Shown piece by piece: positions 62,306 through 64,000 of a stretch of 64,000 nucleotides of DNA. The position numbers and the translations under genes are program-made. Every line of letters starts with the position of its first letter. Position 1 is the stretch's first letter. The notes beneath the pieces are model-generated. The model was given only the letters and a program-made list of their open reading frames with translations. It ran no database searches and was not told the DNA's origin. Source of the DNA: Lunularia cruciata (lineage: Eukaryota; Streptophyta; Marchantiopsida; Lunulariales; Lunulariaceae); contig OX419759.1 of the NCBI GenBank assembly GCA_948567375.1, positions 53,224,593-53,288,592 of the forward strand, read 5' to 3'.

Positions 62306-63845
62306 TACTCCTTGTTGCATGCTGTTAGAACGACCATGTACCATTTGGAAGAAGGGATCTTGTTGTAGAGCTGATCGAAACTCATTATGGACCTTGGGGT
62401 CAATTGACACTGTTGTAATTGCCACCGTGATGAGAAGAAGAGCCTTCAAATGAGGTCATTGTGATAGAGCATCACGGATGACATGGAACCAACTTGGTTT
62501 GTACTCAAGTTTGATGTCAAACAATTGGAGTTGCTCTTCCCATTGATGATGTTGACTCTTCATGTGCTCCAAGTGTAGGGTCTGCAACAATGGCTTATGA
62601 TTAGTTTGCATGATCACTTGTTTCCCCAAGAGATAATGCCTCCATACCTTTGTGGCATATACCATTGCAAGTTGTTCTTGATCTCAAACAGAGTAATTTC
62701 TTTCAGCTGTATTTAGTCGGCGAGACACAAAGGCAATGGGATGTAGTCCATTTGGGAATTCTTGTTGCAACACAGCTCCAATTGCAAAGTTAGAAGCATC
62801 AAAATAAACCACATAAGGTAGTTGAGGATCATATGGTTGAAGAATGGGTCTTGAAGACACCATATGCTTTAACTTTTGGAATGCTCCTTCATGCTTGGTG
62901 GTCCATTAGAAGCTTGAGTTCTTTCCTAAGGGGTCAATCAATGGTGCAGCCACATGAGCATAATAGTGGATGAACCTTCGGTAAAAGCTGGCCAATCCAT
63001 TGAATGCCCGTACTTCTATAGCATCCTTTGGGGTAGGCCAATCAGTAAAGGCCTTGATCTTCTCTTCTTCCATCTTGATCCCCTCTAATGAGATCTTATG
63101 CCCCAAGAAGGTAACCTCCTTCTACCAAAAGGCACACTTCGACTTCTTGCAATAAAATTTCTATTGTCGTAGTTGTCTTAGGACTTCTCGCACATGATTC
63201 ATGTGTTCTACTTGCGTCTTGCTATAGATTAAGATATCATCCAAGAACACCACCATGGACCAATCCAACAATCCATCCAACACCCGGTGCATCTGATCCA
63301 TGAAGACTGTTGGAGCACTAGTGAATCCAAAAGGTAGAACTCTCCACTCAAAATGCCCATACCTTGTGCAAAAGGCAGTCTTTTGCACATCCTCTCTATC
63401 AATAGGAATTTTCCAATAGCCGCTACAAAGACCCATCTTGGAAAAGTATCATGCTCCACTTAGTTGATCAAGCAAGTCATTGATCCAAGACAAGGGATAT
63501 GCATTCTTCACAGTTTGCTTGTTGAGCCCATGATAATCAATACAGAAACAAAGTCCTCCATCCTTCTTTGGAACAAATAGTTCCGGTGCTCCCCAAGGAG
63601 AGGTACTATGTTGTATGAAGTCCTTCTCCCACAACTCTGTAAGTGTTGTTTGCAACTCCTCCAACTCCTTTGGTGAGAGCCAATAGATTGGTCTACTCAC
63701 TAGAGTACTCCCTGGCAATAACTCGATCTTGAAGGGCATACCTTGATCAAAGGGTAATCCCTTTGGCAGAACATCCAGAAACACGTCCGCAAACTCCTTA
63801 ACTATCCAATCAACCAACAAACTTTACTAACAAACTTCCTTTCTA

Positions 63846-63965
63846 GGGATTCATCTCTCTTCCAAGCTTGCTCCTTGGTTGCCTTCTTGGCAAACTTCCC
63901 ATCTTGGGACTCATCTCTCTTCCAGGTTTGCTCTATGGCTACCTTCTTGATAAACTTCCCATCTT
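63846..63965. repeat. 60-bp tandem repeat in the chromovirus-type element
   Basis: Two 60-bp units (63846-63905 and 63906-63965) begin GGGA.TCATCTCTCTTCCA and end AACTTCCCATCTT, and a third starts at 63966. On the minus strand each encodes a charged 20-residue unit of the type KRDESQDGKFAKKATKEQ. The array lies just upstream of the reverse transcriptase part. Confidence 0.8.
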
Positions 63966-64000
63966 GGGATTAACTATTATTAGGTGTCTTACTCAGAGGT

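Larger units (their letters stand above)
58076..64000 (-). mobile_element. Ty3 chromovirus-type retroelement with nested insertions
   Basis: A fossil on the minus strand, running off the right edge. Parts in order: a 20-residue tandem repeat region (63846-63965), reverse transcriptase (about 63.8-62.9 kb, with the YSKT-containing FLDDILIYSK catalytic stretch), RNase H (62665-62456), integrase zinc finger and core (about 60.5-59.1 kb) and a C-terminal chromodomain (about 58.7-58.5 kb, EEYEVDRILARR and LWKGYPLHDATWEP). The 3' LTR is 58076-58500, preceded by a polypurine tract. The chromodomain places it among the chromoviruses. It is interrupted by a Tigger-like DNA transposon and by a solo LTR, and has roughly ten further breaks, so it is dead. 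The 5' LTR and most of gag lie beyond the window. Confidence 0.85.

Noticed and set aside
1-64000. CRISPR arrays, bacterial operons, ribosomal or transfer RNA genes
   Set aside because: None seen; repeats here are tandem duplications, LTRs or inverted repeats, and the genes have spliceosomal introns.

Overview
This is nuclear plant DNA with a few intron-containing host genes among large tracts of decayed transposable elements. The gene set (secreted dirigent proteins, a plant-type L-cysteine desulfhydrase, a J-domain protein, kanadaptin and a Fanconi anaemia FANCB-like gene), the short spliceosomal introns and the Ty3 elements indicate a land plant. The style of the dirigent genes suggests a bryophyte, perhaps a liverwort; that part is inference.

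Left edge (1-3.2 kb): a Ty3-type LTR with a primer-binding site, whose body lies off the window, then unassigned sequence. 3.2-19.4 kb: a segmental duplication. Two dirigent genes (4.13 and 10.79 kb, about 94% identical proteins) sit in duplicated flanks. A full five-exon J-domain gene (15.0-18.4 kb, minus) is matched at 7.0-7.25 kb by a remnant of its first exon only. Fold-back and palindromic repeats lie between 12.3 and 13.9 kb. 21.3-22.7 kb: a single-exon L-cysteine desulfhydrase-like gene (minus). 23.5-28.9 kb: a gene of at least eleven exons whose pieces follow vertebrate FANCB in order. 29.6-31.1 kb: an element with long inverted ends. 32.8-39.1 kb: a kanadaptin gene resolved to 12 exons with consistent phase (843 residues).

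Right part (41.5-64 kb) is almost entirely mobile DNA: an AT-rich stretch, an old Ty3/gypsy element (43.9-53.8 kb, minus), an AT-rich repeat-bearing stretch, a hAT-like transposase end (57.7-58.1 kb), and a chromodomain Ty3 element (58.1 kb to the window end, minus). The last carries two nested insertions: a Tigger/pogo-like DNA transposon and a 692-bp solo LTR. The LTR family at both window edges carries phased heat-shock-element arrays just upstream of a TATA box, the layout of a heat-inducible promoter.

The host genes are unrelated single-gene units, not a pathway cluster. The most notable items are the plant FANCB-like gene, the heat-shock-type LTR promoter and the duplicated dirigent/J-domain block.
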